DNA of 64,000 nucleotides from Pirellula staleyi DSM 6068 (GCA_945875845.1 CAMCMB010000004.1:97147-161146); one strand, 5' to 3'; positions 53,789 through 63,501 are shown, counted from the first letter of the stretch. Notes: a model not told the origin generated them from the sequence alone. Made by a program: numbers and translations.

Positions 53789-56212
53789 CTAATTTGGAAA
53801 GTCGACTCGCATCCAATAGGGGTGCTGTCGATCGAATCGGCCTCGTACGTCCTCGAGAATGACTCGAATGTCAGGCTTGGGCTCAATGCGTTTGTTTTGC
53901 ACGGTGATTAATCGCGTAAAGTCGATCAACTCCGGTGAGAGCCAAACGGTGTATGTCTTGGCCGGGGCAATCATCTTGATCGAGTTCGCTTCGGCATTAA
54001 TAGAACCCTCAACTTTTAACTCGACACCAGGCTTGTAAAGCAGAGGATGGACCAATTTGTCCGGTGGGTTGAGTTGCTCGGTTTCGAACCACCAAAAGAA
54101 TCGATCACCCGCTCTGGAAGTGAACGCGGTAAAGTTTTTTGGAGCAGGATTTCGAACTTTGGTTGGTAAGCTCATCCAATTCATGATCCCAGGCAATTCT
54201 TCTTGAAAATGATCGTGGCCGCGTCCTTGATAAATCGAGATCAAACAATCGATCTGCTTCCTTTCCAAGTATTTGTCCCAGGTAGTTCCATTCTCGAGCG
54301 TGCCAGGGTCAAGGTCCCCGGCGACGAAGTACGTCGGAACATGAATTGCGTTTTCCCTATACTGAATGATGTATCTACTAGCCTTTCCGCCAATGACAAT
54401 ACACCCTGCCCATAGATCGGGATGTGCGAAGGCGATATCCCACGCCGCAGTCGCCCCCATGAAATGACCGGAAATAAAGACCCGGTCGCTGTCGATGTTA
54501 AAACGACTCATGGCATCGCGCAATGGAGTCAATATCGCCGAATGCTCATTCTCGGTGAAATTGTAAGTGGGCTGCTTGGGTTCGGCCCACTCGGGCGACA
54601 CAACGATATAGCCGCGTCTTGACGCTTCGCCCAAACATCTTTGCCCCGGACTGTTGGGTGCAAAGGGGCCGGTCCACCATTCCAATTGTTGCTCCATCGA
54701 CGAGATTTCGCTGGGCAATGTTAGCACGCACGGATACCGACGGTATGGGTTGTACTCGGGTGGCAACTGAACCATGTAGCGTGTGGTTCGGCCACGGTTC
54801 TTTCCGATCTGCGGTACCTCCAAAAGATAGCGACCGGGGACGATCATTTCCGTGGGAGGCTGTGTTGCGTCCGACGATGGCACCGATTTGGAAACGGCGG
54901 ACGCGGCTGACGTTACCACCGGCGGAGCCATAAACTCAAGTATCTTGGAGATCAAACTCGGACTTCCCGACTCCAGACTTCGGAGCTTTTCGATGATTTG
55001 ATCGTTGCGACCTGGGGCCGAAAGATACTCGGTAATTAGCTGTCGCGCAACGACACCAGAATTTACCACGGATGAATTGCTCTCCCCAACAGTGGGTCCA
55101 TAAATCCAACCGCTGATCGCAAGTGCCGCTAGTTGATCCGCCTTAAGTGTGGCGTCGTCCCTGCGACGTCGATAATCCGCAAATCTTGTCGCAGAGTCTG
55201 GCGAGATGGAATCCGCGATTTCTTGAGCCACTCTTTCGAACGAGACCTTGGCCTCTCCATCAGGCAGTTTTGCGATATCTTGCTGAATCCAGCTTACAAG
55301 TTCTTGCCGTTCCTTGAGATCGGAGGCAAGCGATTGAAGTCGCCGATCCACTTTGAGTTGCGTTTCGAGGGACACCACAGCTTTGTTAATATTCTCGAGG
55401 ATTAATTTTGAATATTCGAACTGACCGGCATTTTGAGCAGCCTGTGCCGCAGTAAAAAGTTGGTCGGCCATGAGTTGGTCGAACTGCTTCAACTGGGATT
55501 TTTGGTTTTCCAATTCCGGGAATTTGTGGATGGAACGGACCAACATTTCCCGTGCATCTAAAAATCGCTCGGCTTGCGAGAGCAAAGTGACAACATCCAG
55601 CCAATCTTTCGCTTTGTCCTTGTCTGCATTCTGAATCAAAATTCGCTGGAGCGTTTGGCTGTCGAGACTTTCCAATGGGAGCCTCATATCCAACTCCAAC
55701 TCGTTTTTTTCCGTTCGAAGCGATTCCACTTTCAAGTAGATGGGAGTGGCCTCCGTAATGCCTTGAACAAACTTGACCACCCCCTTTGGGGATGGATACA
55801 GGTAGTATCTCCGACCGAACACGTCAAACGGGGTTGTCTGGCCTGAACCGAGAATTCCTGTAACGCGTGGAGCGCCAGATACCTTTTGCTGCAGGTTGCT
55901 GTCGAAGGTAATCTTGATCTGGGCATCGCGAGGCTGTGGATTATCCAGCACGCGATTCGGATTCAAATGCATTCGGCGAAGGCCATCATCGAATCTCAAA
56001 ATCGGCAAGGTCGTGACTTCTGCCCGCGAGTTCACCGATCCTTCCAACGCGAGAGTCTTTATTCGAGTTTCCACACCCGGCCCGAGGGTCATGCCGTCGA
56101 CCAACGTAAGATTCACTTGCTGTCCGTAAGAGAGACTGTCAGAAACCGAAACCAGGAAAAACGCAAGAGAGATCTTTACGAAAGATCTGGTACGGAAGGA
56201 ATTACCAATCAT
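53789..56212 (-). CDS. Secreted alpha/beta-hydrolase-like protein lacking the catalytic serine
   Basis: 807 residues. Signal peptide SFVKISLAFFLVSVSDSLSYG. The N-terminal 440 residues are a planctomycete-type helical/coil region (DARIQIKITFDSNLQQ-like strands, then SIHKFPELENQKSQLKQFDQL and other helices). The C-terminal half is an esterase/PHB-depolymerase-like fold: YMVQLPPEYNPYRRYPCVLTL, RRGYIVVSPEWAEP and NIDSDRVFISGHFMGATAAWDIAFAHPD. The nucleophile elbow should be GHSMG; here it is G-H-F-M-G. A candidate acid (GDLDPGTL) and His (GRGHDHF) remain. The rest of the fold is intact, so this is probably a pseudoenzyme or has another activity. Confidence 0.88.
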   Translation of the reverse strand: MIGNSFRTRSFVKISLAFFLVSVSDSLSYGQQVNLTLVDGMTLGPGVETRIKTLALEGSVNSRAEVTTLPILRFDDGLRRMHLNPNRVLDNPQPRDAQIKITFDSNLQQKVSGAPRVTGILGSGQTTPFDVFGRRYYLYPSPKGVVKFVQGITEATPIYLKVESLRTEKNELELDMRLPLESLDSQTLQRILIQNADKDKAKDWLDVVTLLSQAERFLDAREMLVRSIHKFPELENQKSQLKQFDQLMADQLFTAAQAAQNAGQFEYSKLILENINKAVVSLETQLKVDRRLQSLASDLKERQELVSWIQQDIAKLPDGEAKVSFERVAQEIADSISPDSATRFADYRRRRDDATLKADQLAALAISGWIYGPTVGESNSSVVNSGVVARQLITEYLSAPGRNDQIIEKLRSLESGSPSLISKILEFMAPPVVTSAASAVSKSVPSSDATQPPTEMIVPGRYLLEVPQIGKNRGRTTRYMVQLPPEYNPYRRYPCVLTLPSEISSMEQQLEWWTGPFAPNSPGQRCLGEASRRGYIVVSPEWAEPKQPTYNFTENEHSAILTPLRDAMSRFNIDSDRVFISGHFMGATAAWDIAFAHPDLWAGCIVIGGKASRYIIQYRENAIHVPTYFVAGDLDPGTLENGTTWDKYLERKQIDCLISIYQGRGHDHFQEELPGIMNWMSLPTKVRNPAPKNFTAFTSRAGDRFFWWFETEQLNPPDKLVHPLLYKPGVELKVEGSINAEANSIKMIAPAKTYTVWLSPELIDFTRLITVQNKRIEPKPDIRVILEDVRGRFDRQHPYWMRVDFPN

Positions 56213-56273
56213 TCTCCAACGTTTTCCTTTGGGCTGCGAGTTGGACGTAGCAATCTCTGGAGAAGTTTGACAA

Positions 56274-56450
56274 CCTGACGCGTGACGGCTTGTTGCTTTA
56301 GTGAAGTCGTTGTTGGGTAAGGGCAGTACGACGGACTTCCAAGTCCGTCCATGGGGAATTCGACGGACTTGGAAGTCCGTCGTACATTAAAGCAACAAGC
56401 CGGTAAGCGAGAAGCCGCTGCAATTCCTCGCTTGCGAGTCGGGTTACCAT
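56274..56450. repeat. Palindrome-of-palindromes element, copy H, with tail
   Basis: CCTGACGCGTGACGGCTTGT, GTGAAGTCGTTGTTGGGTAA, inner repeats GACGGACTTCCAAGTCCGTC and GACGGACTTGGAAGTCCGTC, then AAGCAACAAGCCGGTAAGCG and the GAGTCGGGTTACC end. It occupies most of the 327-bp gap between the hydrolase-like and FHA genes. Confidence 0.9.
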
Positions 56451-56539
56451 AGCATATCCGGCACAGAACGCTTCTTTCGCGGAGCGTAAGGCGACGATGA
56501 TAAATTCACAGTCGATTCGTGAAACGCGACGATCGTTGG

Positions 56540-57229
56540 CTAACGGCCGCCAAAGTATTTTTTGAGTGTTTCCGAAGCGGCGTCCTTGGTGTTGCCCGTC
56601 AATGGAGCGGTTGTTTGTTTCGGCAACTTGATCGGAGCCCGTCGGTCAGGCCTCTTGGCTTTGTCCTTAGCGGGCTCAACGGAACTCGAAGAGGGCGTCA
56701 ACTCGTTCAGAGCAGTTCCCTCTACGCGAGTCGTATCTTCCATCGTGATTTGACGCGTTTCGAGCTCCTTATCGACGACCGGAACACTGCGATCGATTTG
56801 ATCCGCCTCGGCGAGCCAGGAACTAATGTCCAAACTCTCCCGGGAATCGAGGCTGCTGCTTTGCTCGGTAATTCGACCGGCGGCCTCCTTGACAGACTGG
56901 ACCTCGGGTTGCTTTGTGTTCGCTATACTGACTTCGATTAGTACTTCGAATTCCAGTTGACCACACCGCAACCGGTCGCCGCTCTTCAGAATTTTCGCTT
57001 TGTCGGGCGAAAGCTGCTTTTCGTTGACGAAAGTACCATTGCGGCTCTTGAGATCGAGAAGCAATACGCGACCGTCCTTCAAGACAATAACGCAATGTTT
57101 TCTACTGATGGATTCGCTTTTGGGACGCAACTGGCAAGACTCGCTACGACCGATCAAAAACTTTTCATCTTTGATCTGAATCAACTTGCCTTCGTGGGTC
57201 CCAGAAAGCACCTTAAGCATGACCTGCAT
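56540..57229 (-). CDS. FHA-domain protein
   Basis: About 229 residues. The ATG of MQVMLKVLSGTHEG follows GAGGGA with 6-nt spacing, which favours it over a TTG at 57247. FHA domain (about 1-95): FLIGRSESCQLRPKSESISRKHCVIV (Gly-Arg and Ser-x-x-His), then LLLDLKSRNGTFVNEKQL. These bind phosphothreonine in partner proteins. The C-terminal 130 residues are disordered, rich in Pro/Lys/Thr. The partner kinase is unknown; the kinase at 19.8 kb is only a possibility. Confidence 0.95.
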   Translation of the reverse strand: MQVMLKVLSGTHEGKLIQIKDEKFLIGRSESCQLRPKSESISRKHCVIVLKDGRVLLLDLKSRNGTFVNEKQLSPDKAKILKSGDRLRCGQLEFEVLIEVSIANTKQPEVQSVKEAAGRITEQSSSLDSRESLDISSWLAEADQIDRSVPVVDKELETRQITMEDTTRVEGTALNELTPSSSSVEPAKDKAKRPDRRAPIKLPKQTTAPLTGNTKDAASETLKKYFGGR

Positions 57230-57314
57230 TTCAGTTCCCTCTATCAAATCAAGTTAGCACGTGTTCACGCGATTCAATTCGCAAGACAAACACAGTTTTA
57301 GTTGAAACACTGTT

Positions 57315-57323
57315 ATTATACCA
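57315..57323 (-). promoter_or_regulatory. Candidate extended -10 promoter for FHA gene
   Basis: On the minus strand TGGTATAAT reads as TG-N-TATAAT, a perfect extended -10 element, about 86 bp upstream of the FHA start codon. No good -35. Confidence 0.45.
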
Positions 57324-57428
57324 CAGTGGGTACCCCCGAAAGGGGAGACCTACCGCCGAAACCATTCTCTTTTGCTCGACCGAAACCTAACGACCTGCTA
57401 AAAACACCGAACTCTCGTCAAAGTTTCT

Positions 57429-58295
57429 CTACCGCCACTGGCAATTTGCGATTTCTGACAGTCTCGATTTCAAAACCCCGACCAAAAAGTCCGCCCATGC
57501 GTTTCGATCCAATGAGGCCCTCGCGACCGAGGGAGCGCCCGCACTATTGAAAAACGCGTCAGTTAGACCTGTTTCCCGCATATGTTGATTGTAATTGCTG
57601 ATTGAATCGGTGTGAAAAGCTTCCTGGACAAATTTCGAAGGGATGTACCGAGTTAGCTCCGACAGTCCAATCAGCTTGGGAGTCGTCGGCGATTGGTGAA
57701 TAAGTAGACTACCGTGTTGGAGCAGTCCTGCTGACGTTCTGCGCTGAGCACTCCCTAGTATTTTATGCGTACCAATGATTAAATCGACTGGGGATCGCCT
57801 CGAAAAACAGAGAAAAGGCTCTTCTTTTTGGTTTGTCGCGGTCGAGCATGTGCAAGTTTCCGACAGTTTTGCATCCCATCCCAACTTTTTCAAGTTTTCA
57901 ACTACCGAACCGTGAATCGCTCGGTAGAGAAGCTCGCTATGCCCCTTAGAGGTTTTGTTCCGCGTTTCGGGGATCAAAATGCTGTAGGTAATTTCTTGAT
58001 CGTGGACGATAGCTCCCCCACCCGTTTTCCGCCGCACCCAGGGTAGGTCACTCAGACCCGGAATCGTGCGGCAATCCTCCCAGGATTGGAAGTGTCCAAG
58101 CGACAGCGTCGGTTGTTCCCACTGATAGACTCGCAAAACGATCGGCGACTCGGGTGTCGCGTCTCGAAGCAACGCTTCATCGATCGCCATGTTGGTCTCA
58201 CCCGAGAGCGGTGGGTCGATCCGCACGACTCCCTCGCGCGGGCCCCCTGCTAGCGGGACGCCAAATTTCGTTTCTGGCACGAACGGCAAGCTCAT
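57429..58295 (-). CDS. LplA/LipM-type lipoate-protein ligase or octanoyltransferase
   Basis: About 288 residues from MSLPFVPETK; the ATG overlaps the gcvH stop as ATGA. BPL/LplA-fold: SGETNMAIDEALL, QPTLSLGHFQSWEDC, WVRRKTGGGAIVHDQEITYSI, and the lysine motif IIGTHKILGSAQRR, which provides the acyl-acceptor/ligase lysine. It attaches lipoyl (or octanoyl) to the H protein or 2-oxoacid dehydrogenase E2. The location directly after gcvH supports H-protein lipoylation. Confidence 0.9.
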   Translation of the reverse strand: MSLPFVPETKFGVPLAGGPREGVVRIDPPLSGETNMAIDEALLRDATPESPIVLRVYQWEQPTLSLGHFQSWEDCRTIPGLSDLPWVRRKTGGGAIVHDQEITYSILIPETRNKTSKGHSELLYRAIHGSVVENLKKLGWDAKLSETCTCSTATNQKEEPFLCFSRRSPVDLIIGTHKILGSAQRRTSAGLLQHGSLLIHQSPTTPKLIGLSELTRYIPSKFVQEAFHTDSISNYNQHMRETGLTDAFFNSAGAPSVARASLDRNAWADFLVGVLKSRLSEIANCQWR

Positions 58296-58687
58296 GCGTT
58301 GTCGCATTGATGCTTGTAAGTGGTCCAATCGAGTAAACGTGCAAGTTCGCTTGGGTCGCTCATCTGCACCTTCATGATCCAGCCCCCTTCATAAGGATCC
58401 ACACTCAAGCTCTCCAAGTTGTTCACCAACTCGGAATGGATCTCGACCACCGTGCCGCTGACCGGACTATACATAGGGCTGACGGCTTTGACGCTCTCGA
58501 CTTCCCCGAATTCATGACCGGCCGAAACCGATTGGCCCACTTTCGGCAGCGCCATGAACACAAGGTCGGTAAGCTCCGCCACGGCAAATGCCGAAATGCC
58601 GACTGTGGCGATTCCAGGGGTCTCGTTCGAAACGTGTACCCACTCATGGGACTCAAGGTATCGCAGCTCTTCGGGAATGATGCTCAT
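58292..58687 (-). CDS. gcvH: Glycine cleavage system H protein
   Basis: 131 residues. Carries the aminomethyl group on a lipoyl-lysine between P, T and L proteins. Seen: LRYLESHEWVHV at the N terminus, VGISAFAVAELTDLVFMALP, and the lipoylation loop GEVESVKAVSPMYSPVSG with the modified lysine in the usual VKA context. Full length. It lies 5 bp after gcvT and overlaps the ligase. Confidence 0.96.
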   Translation of the reverse strand: MSIIPEELRYLESHEWVHVSNETPGIATVGISAFAVAELTDLVFMALPKVGQSVSAGHEFGEVESVKAVSPMYSPVSGTVVEIHSELVNNLESLSVDPYEGGWIMKVQMSDPSELARLLDWTTYKHQCDNA

Positions 58688-58692
58688 TGTTT

Positions 58693-59808
58693 CTAAGATT
58701 TCTTGTAGAAAGGGAGTGAAACGATCGAGGCCGCGACCTTGGTGCCTCGAATATCTATATCGACCGAAGTCCCAATCACCGCGACCGACGGATCAAGGTA
58801 CGCCATCGCAATCGGTTTATCTACGGTAGGCGAAAAACTGCCACTAGTGACTTGGCCTAGAATCCGCCCGTCGCTATCTAGAACATCCGCCCCTTGCCGA
58901 GCCGCTCGTCTTCCCTCAAGGATCAACCCAACTCGTTTACGCAATGTTGTGTCTTTTGACTTCTTCTCCAAGGCATCGCATCCAATGAACCTCCTGTCCT
59001 TGAGATTGCAGGCGAATCCCAAGCCGGCTTGGTATGGATCCATCGTTTCGTCTAGTTCGTGCCCATAGAGCGGCATGCCCGCTTCGAGTCGCAGTGTATC
59101 GCGTGCGCCCAACCCAACCGCTTGCACGCCGAAAGATCGGCCGGCCATCATAATGTTTTCCCAAACGCGGGGTGCGTCTTCGGATTTCACAATGAGTTCC
59201 AGTCCATCTTCACCCGTGTAACCCGTTCGCGAAACGATGCAAGGTTTCCCCATCTGCTCCGTTACTTTGGCGCGATAATAGCCCAACGATAAGACCGAAG
59301 CGGGCAGAAGAGGCTTGCACAATTCAATGGCCCTCGGACCTTGGACTGCAATCATGGCCGTGGCGTCGGTGACATCATGATACTCAACATCAGGAAAGTC
59401 TGCTAAATGCGGTTGTAGCCACCGAACTATTTTAGATCGGTTGCTCGCGTTGACGACGAGCAGGAAGTAATTCTTGCCACTCGGACTTTCAAGGCAACTC
59501 ACCAAAACATCATCGAGTATGCCACCTTCTTCGTTGCATAGAAGTGAGTACCGGACCTGTCCTGTTTGCATATCGACGACTCGACGCGTCAACAAATGAT
59601 CGAGCAACTGATCGGCCCGAGGACCATCAAAGCGAAGTCGTCCCATGTGCGAAATGTCGAACACTCCCGCCGCAGTTCTGGTCGCTTGGTGTTCGGCAAC
59701 GATGCTGGCGTATTGCACTGGCATGTCGTAACCGGCAAACTCAACCAATCGAGCACCATGCTCTTGGTGCCACGCATGCAAAGGGGTAGTTGCGAGTTGA
59801 GAACTCAT
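58693..59808 (-). CDS. gcvT: Aminomethyltransferase (glycine cleavage T protein)
   Basis: 371 residues from ATG 59808 (an in-frame extension to 59847 is less likely). Transfers the methylene group from the H protein to tetrahydrofolate. Seen: TTPLHAWHQEHGARLVEFAGYDMPVQY, GVFDISHMGRLRFDG, RTGYTGEDGLELIV, GARDTLRLEAGMPLYGHELD and GQVTSGSFSPTV. Complete. First gene of gcvT-gcvH-ligase; gcvP and lpd are elsewhere. No glycine riboswitch recognised upstream. Confidence 0.96.
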   Translation of the reverse strand: MSSQLATTPLHAWHQEHGARLVEFAGYDMPVQYASIVAEHQATRTAAGVFDISHMGRLRFDGPRADQLLDHLLTRRVVDMQTGQVRYSLLCNEEGGILDDVLVSCLESPSGKNYFLLVVNASNRSKIVRWLQPHLADFPDVEYHDVTDATAMIAVQGPRAIELCKPLLPASVLSLGYYRAKVTEQMGKPCIVSRTGYTGEDGLELIVKSEDAPRVWENIMMAGRSFGVQAVGLGARDTLRLEAGMPLYGHELDETMDPYQAGLGFACNLKDRRFIGCDALEKKSKDTTLRKRVGLILEGRRAARQGADVLDSDGRILGQVTSGSFSPTVDKPIAMAYLDPSVAVIGTSVDIDIRGTKVAASIVSLPFYKKS

Positions 59809-59909
59809 AGTTGCTTTTTGCCTTGTCGGTGCTTTCTGCCTTGTCAACGAACGGCGGGTGGTAGGAAAGCCAATTCAAAGCAGACCATTTTTCCCACAAC
59901 CTGCCACAA

Positions 59910-59937
59910 AGTATAGTGAGCCCCGCTGGAACTTCAA
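59910..59937 (-). promoter_or_regulatory. Candidate sigma-70 promoter for gcvT operon
   Basis: On the minus strand TTGAAG and TATACT are separated by 16 bp, about 100 bp upstream of the gcvT ATG. Confidence 0.4.
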
Positions 59938-59949
59938 CAAGTGTACTTG

Positions 59950-61065
59950 TCAAGTTACGAAACTGCACAGGTGAGACTGAGCCACCGCATGAGGGCAACT
60001 CCATACCAAAAAAAACAACGATTCACGGCACCAACGTCCGACAGCGTGATCGTTGGTGAAACCTGCCCCCTTGGCGGCAATCAAGGCCGCTTGAGTGCTG
60101 TTTAAAGCGAGATCGTTTGCCGACTTTCGAAGTTTCCCAGCGTCGCGAGCGGGCTCACCTTTCGCTAACGCGAAAAGTTCAACGTGCAGCTTTTGCCACT
60201 GATCAACGAAACGATTTGCAACATCGCGAAGCTCAAGACGCGCCTGCGATTCACCCAACAAATACTCAATCGCTTGGGCCGCATGCCCAATGGCTAGTGC
60301 GGACGTTTGAAGTCCACCCGCCCCGCCGGACATTCCGCTTGCCGTCATCACGTTGGCAATCGGCCCATGCAAAACTTCCGATCGATTCAAAACCACATTT
60401 TCAAATTGAACTTGCCCCGTTGCGCTTGCCGTCAAGGCCATGAGATCCGCTCCGGTCTCCACGATGATTCCCGTTCTCGCGACCGGGATCGCAAACAACA
60501 ATTCTCTTGCCCCACCCGCTGGATCGGTATCGGCAGTATCGGATGCAACACACCGTTCGACCGCCCCAACAACCAACCAATGGGCAAAACCGCCACCCGT
60601 AACCCACGGGCAATATCCCTCAAGCGACCAACCATCACCAACTGGTGTCGCTTGAAGAGGTGCTTTGCTTACATGCTGTCGACTCGTCGTGAGATGGCTG
60701 ATTCCGACTGTAACAAATGCATTCCCTGCAACAACCGACGGCAACAGCGTATTCTTTAGGGTGTGATTGGAACTCGTTTCAATGCGACGAATTGCTGCAT
60801 TCCTCTGCGTCGATATAAATGCGGTCGTCAAGCAGCCACTTGCCAACCAAACATAGTATCGAAGCAAAGCGTCGTGATCGCCCCCGATGGATTGCTCGAT
60901 GCCTGCACACCGACGAAGTGTCTCAATGGGAAAGTCCGTCACGGTCTTGAGATTGCCACTCACCATGCGTAACTCGGCAAGCCATTCTGCGGAATGCAGG
61001 CCGGTGACATCACGAATCGCTCGAGACAACTCTTGGTCGCACAACTCCATGGTTAGTTGTTTCAC
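59950..61065 (-). CDS. Acyl-CoA dehydrogenase-like protein
   Basis: 371 residues from GTG (ATG at 61050 gives 366). Three-domain ACAD layout: helical N-terminal part with LRRCAGIEQSIGGDHDALLRYYVWLASGC, a beta domain with GNAFVTVGISHLTTS, GYCPWVTGGGFAHWLVVGA and LMALTASATGQVQFENVVLN, and a helical C-terminal part with NSTQAALIAAKGAGFTNDHAVGRWCRESLFFLVWS. I cannot place the catalytic Glu with confidence, so it could be a flavin-dependent hydroxylase/desulfurase relative. Stands alone, divergent from glgP. Confidence 0.85.
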   Translation of the reverse strand: MKQLTMELCDQELSRAIRDVTGLHSAEWLAELRMVSGNLKTVTDFPIETLRRCAGIEQSIGGDHDALLRYYVWLASGCLTTAFISTQRNAAIRRIETSSNHTLKNTLLPSVVAGNAFVTVGISHLTTSRQHVSKAPLQATPVGDGWSLEGYCPWVTGGGFAHWLVVGAVERCVASDTADTDPAGGARELLFAIPVARTGIIVETGADLMALTASATGQVQFENVVLNRSEVLHGPIANVMTASGMSGGAGGLQTSALAIGHAAQAIEYLLGESQARLELRDVANRFVDQWQKLHVELFALAKGEPARDAGKLRKSANDLALNSTQAALIAAKGAGFTNDHAVGRWCRESLFFLVWSCPHAVAQSHLCSFVT

Positions 61066-61118
61066 AAATGCACCGAGTTTACCTGTTTTAACATTCTTGA
61101 CGCTCTTCGCGGCCCTCT

Positions 61119-61147
61119 TTGAACAAAAGCTTTTTATCCGTTATAAC
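61119..61147 (+). promoter_or_regulatory. Candidate sigma-70 promoter for glycogen phosphorylase
   Basis: TTGAAC and TATAAC with 17-bp spacing, about 150 bp upstream of the glgP ATG in a divergent region; the -10 is one base from consensus. Confidence 0.45.
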
Positions 61148-61296
61148 GATCCCACCGCCCAATGCGATCTTTGAATGCTAATGGAAGCAGAAAATAAGAA
61201 TCCTCTCAAGGGAAACCAGTTTCAAAGCCGTATTTGAGCCGATAACCTGAATCTTAACCCAACCATCCCGCGAGCCTGAGTTCGAAAGAGACAACC

Positions 61297-63501
61297 ATGA
61301 CCCAAATCGAGTATTCGCTCGGACAAGAAGTTGGACTTGCAGGCATTGCAAACGAAATTGATGCAGAGGCTTTGTACGACAAGTGTTTGGCCCTTGCACA
61401 CAATATGTGGTGGAGTTGGCAACCGGAGGTGAACAGTCTTTTTCGAGACATCGACCCGATTCGATGGCGCCAACTCGATCATAATCCAATCGCATTGCTG
61501 CGAGAGTTCACTCCGGAACGCTTAGCCATTCGAGCAGGTGAAATGGTTCTTCATAGCCGGGTGAACTATGCGTTTCGCCGTTTGCAAGAGTATCTTGAGT
61601 GCAAAAATACGTGGGCGCAAAACAATGCGGGAGTTCTCGGCGGGAAACCGGTCGCCTATTTCTCGGCTGAATTCGGACTTCACGAGTCTCTGCCCGTTTA
61701 CTCGGGTGGTTTAGGGGTTCTCTCCGGCGACCATGTCAAAAGTGCAAGCGGCCTTGGGGTCCCCTTGGTGGGTATCGGTCTCTATTATTCGCACGGATAT
61801 TTTAAACAGCATCTAAGCGCTGATGGATATCAACGCGAGGAATACTACGAGACCAAGGTCGAGGATTTGCCTCTTGAGCCCGCCGTTCAAACGGATGGAA
61901 CACCTCTCATGGTTTCCATCGATACACGCAATGGTCGACTGCTTGCCAAAGTATGGAAAGTTCAAGTAGGGCGAGTTCGATTGTTCCTACTGGATTGCAA
62001 TGTGGAAGGAAATCGTCCAGAAGATCGCGAGCTAACGAGCCGACTTTACGGTGGGGATGAACGCACTCGCATTCGTCAAGAATTGGTCATTGGGGTTGGC
62101 GGTGTCAAAGCCCTGCGAGCTCTCGGTATCAATCCAGGCGTTTATCATTTGAACGAAGGGCACAGCGCTTTTGCTCCGCTCGAAGTCATGCGAGAACGAA
62201 TGGCAGACGATGGACTCTCGTTCGAAGATGCGATGCGTGAAACGGCGGAATCCACCATTTTCACGACCCATACGCCCGTGCCAGCCGGTCACGATCGATT
62301 CGATGCAGCGATCATCGAGGAACACTTGGGACCGCTCCGCGATTCGCTGGGAATCAGCGCCGAACATTTGATGGGCCTCGGACGGGTTAACACACAAGAC
62401 CACAGCGAATCCTTTTGCATGACCGTCATCGGTTTGAAAATGTCGCGTTCGGCAAATGCAGTCAGCCAATTGCATGGCCACATCTCGCGACGCATGTGGA
62501 AAAACCTTTGGCCGAGTAGAGACGAACGCAACATCCCAATCGGACATATCACCAATGGTGTGCATATCGAAAGCTGGCTTGCCTGGCAAATGCAACAACT
62601 TTACGATCGACATTTCCCAGCGAGCTGGAAAAACCAAATGGGAGAACCCGATGTATGGCAGAACATACACTCGGTCGATCCGGGTGAGTTGTGGGAAACG
62701 CACAATGCGCTCAAAAATTTGCTGCTCTCGTTTGTTCGCCGACGCATCTCACGCCAATGTCGGCGACGAGGCGAAAGCGACGAAATTGTCGAAGCGGCTC
62801 GAAACCTACTTAGCCCAAACATCCTGACGATTGGTTTCGGAAGACGCTTTGCAACCTACAAGCGCGCCAACCTGTTGTTCAAGGACTTGGACCGTATTTG
62901 CAGGTTGCTAGACAGCACGGAACGACCTATCCAAATCATTTACGCGGGCAAAGCTCACCCCAAAGATGAACCAGGCAAACGGTTTATCCAAGAGATTGCA
63001 AACCTGCGTTTGGATAGTCGCTTCGCTGGCCGAGTGGCTTTCGTCGAAGACTACGACATCAACGTATGTCGCCACTTGATCCAAGGTGTTGACGTATGGC
63101 TGAACAACCCGAGACGTCCGCTGGAGGCCTCCGGTACGAGCGGCCAGAAAACGGTCCTCAATGGCGGATTGAATTGCAGTATTCTGGACGGCTGGTGGGC
63201 AGAAGCATATGACGGAGCCAATGGCTTTGCGATAGGCAAGGGTACAAGCCACACCGATGATCGATTGACCGACAAACGAGATGCCGAATATCTCTATCAG
63301 ACTCTCGAGGAACGAATCATACCGATTTTCTACGATCGAGATCGGGATGGGCTTCCGGGCAAGTGGATCAAGATGATGATGAACAGCATCAGCACGCTAG
63401 CGTGGCGGTTTAGCAGTCACCGAATGGTCATGGACTACACAAGACAAGCCTACGTGCCAGCGGCCGGCGGGCTAAGTTGCGAGATGAAGGTCTTCGATTG
63501 A
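61297..63501 (+). CDS. glgP: Alpha-glucan (glycogen) phosphorylase
   Basis: 734 residues, GT35 family of the shorter bacterial type. Releases glucose 1-phosphate from alpha-1,4-glucans. Seen: NMWWSWQPEVNSLFRDID, YFSAEFGLHESLPVYSGGLG, LGVPLVGIGLYY, NEGHSAFAPLEVMRE, FTTHTPVPAGHDRF, ITNGVHIESWLA, GFGRRFATYKRANLL, the LNNPRRPLEASGTSGQKTVL stretch with the PLP lysine, then NGGLNCSILDGWWAE. Complete; no glgA, glgB or glgC nearby. Confidence 0.97.
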   Translation: MTQIEYSLGQEVGLAGIANEIDAEALYDKCLALAHNMWWSWQPEVNSLFRDIDPIRWRQLDHNPIALLREFTPERLAIRAGEMVLHSRVNYAFRRLQEYLECKNTWAQNNAGVLGGKPVAYFSAEFGLHESLPVYSGGLGVLSGDHVKSASGLGVPLVGIGLYYSHGYFKQHLSADGYQREEYYETKVEDLPLEPAVQTDGTPLMVSIDTRNGRLLAKVWKVQVGRVRLFLLDCNVEGNRPEDRELTSRLYGGDERTRIRQELVIGVGGVKALRALGINPGVYHLNEGHSAFAPLEVMRERMADDGLSFEDAMRETAESTIFTTHTPVPAGHDRFDAAIIEEHLGPLRDSLGISAEHLMGLGRVNTQDHSESFCMTVIGLKMSRSANAVSQLHGHISRRMWKNLWPSRDERNIPIGHITNGVHIESWLAWQMQQLYDRHFPASWKNQMGEPDVWQNIHSVDPGELWETHNALKNLLLSFVRRRISRQCRRRGESDEIVEAARNLLSPNILTIGFGRRFATYKRANLLFKDLDRICRLLDSTERPIQIIYAGKAHPKDEPGKRFIQEIANLRLDSRFAGRVAFVEDYDINVCRHLIQGVDVWLNNPRRPLEASGTSGQKTVLNGGLNCSILDGWWAEAYDGANGFAIGKGTSHTDDRLTDKRDAEYLYQTLEERIIPIFYDRDRDGLPGKWIKMMMNSISTLAWRFSSHRMVMDYTRQAYVPAAGGLSCEMKVFD

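Noticed and set aside
59808..59949. Glycine riboswitch upstream of gcvT
   Set aside because: The leader is only about 140 bp and I see no tandem aptamer-like conserved core; only a sigma-70-like promoter is supported.
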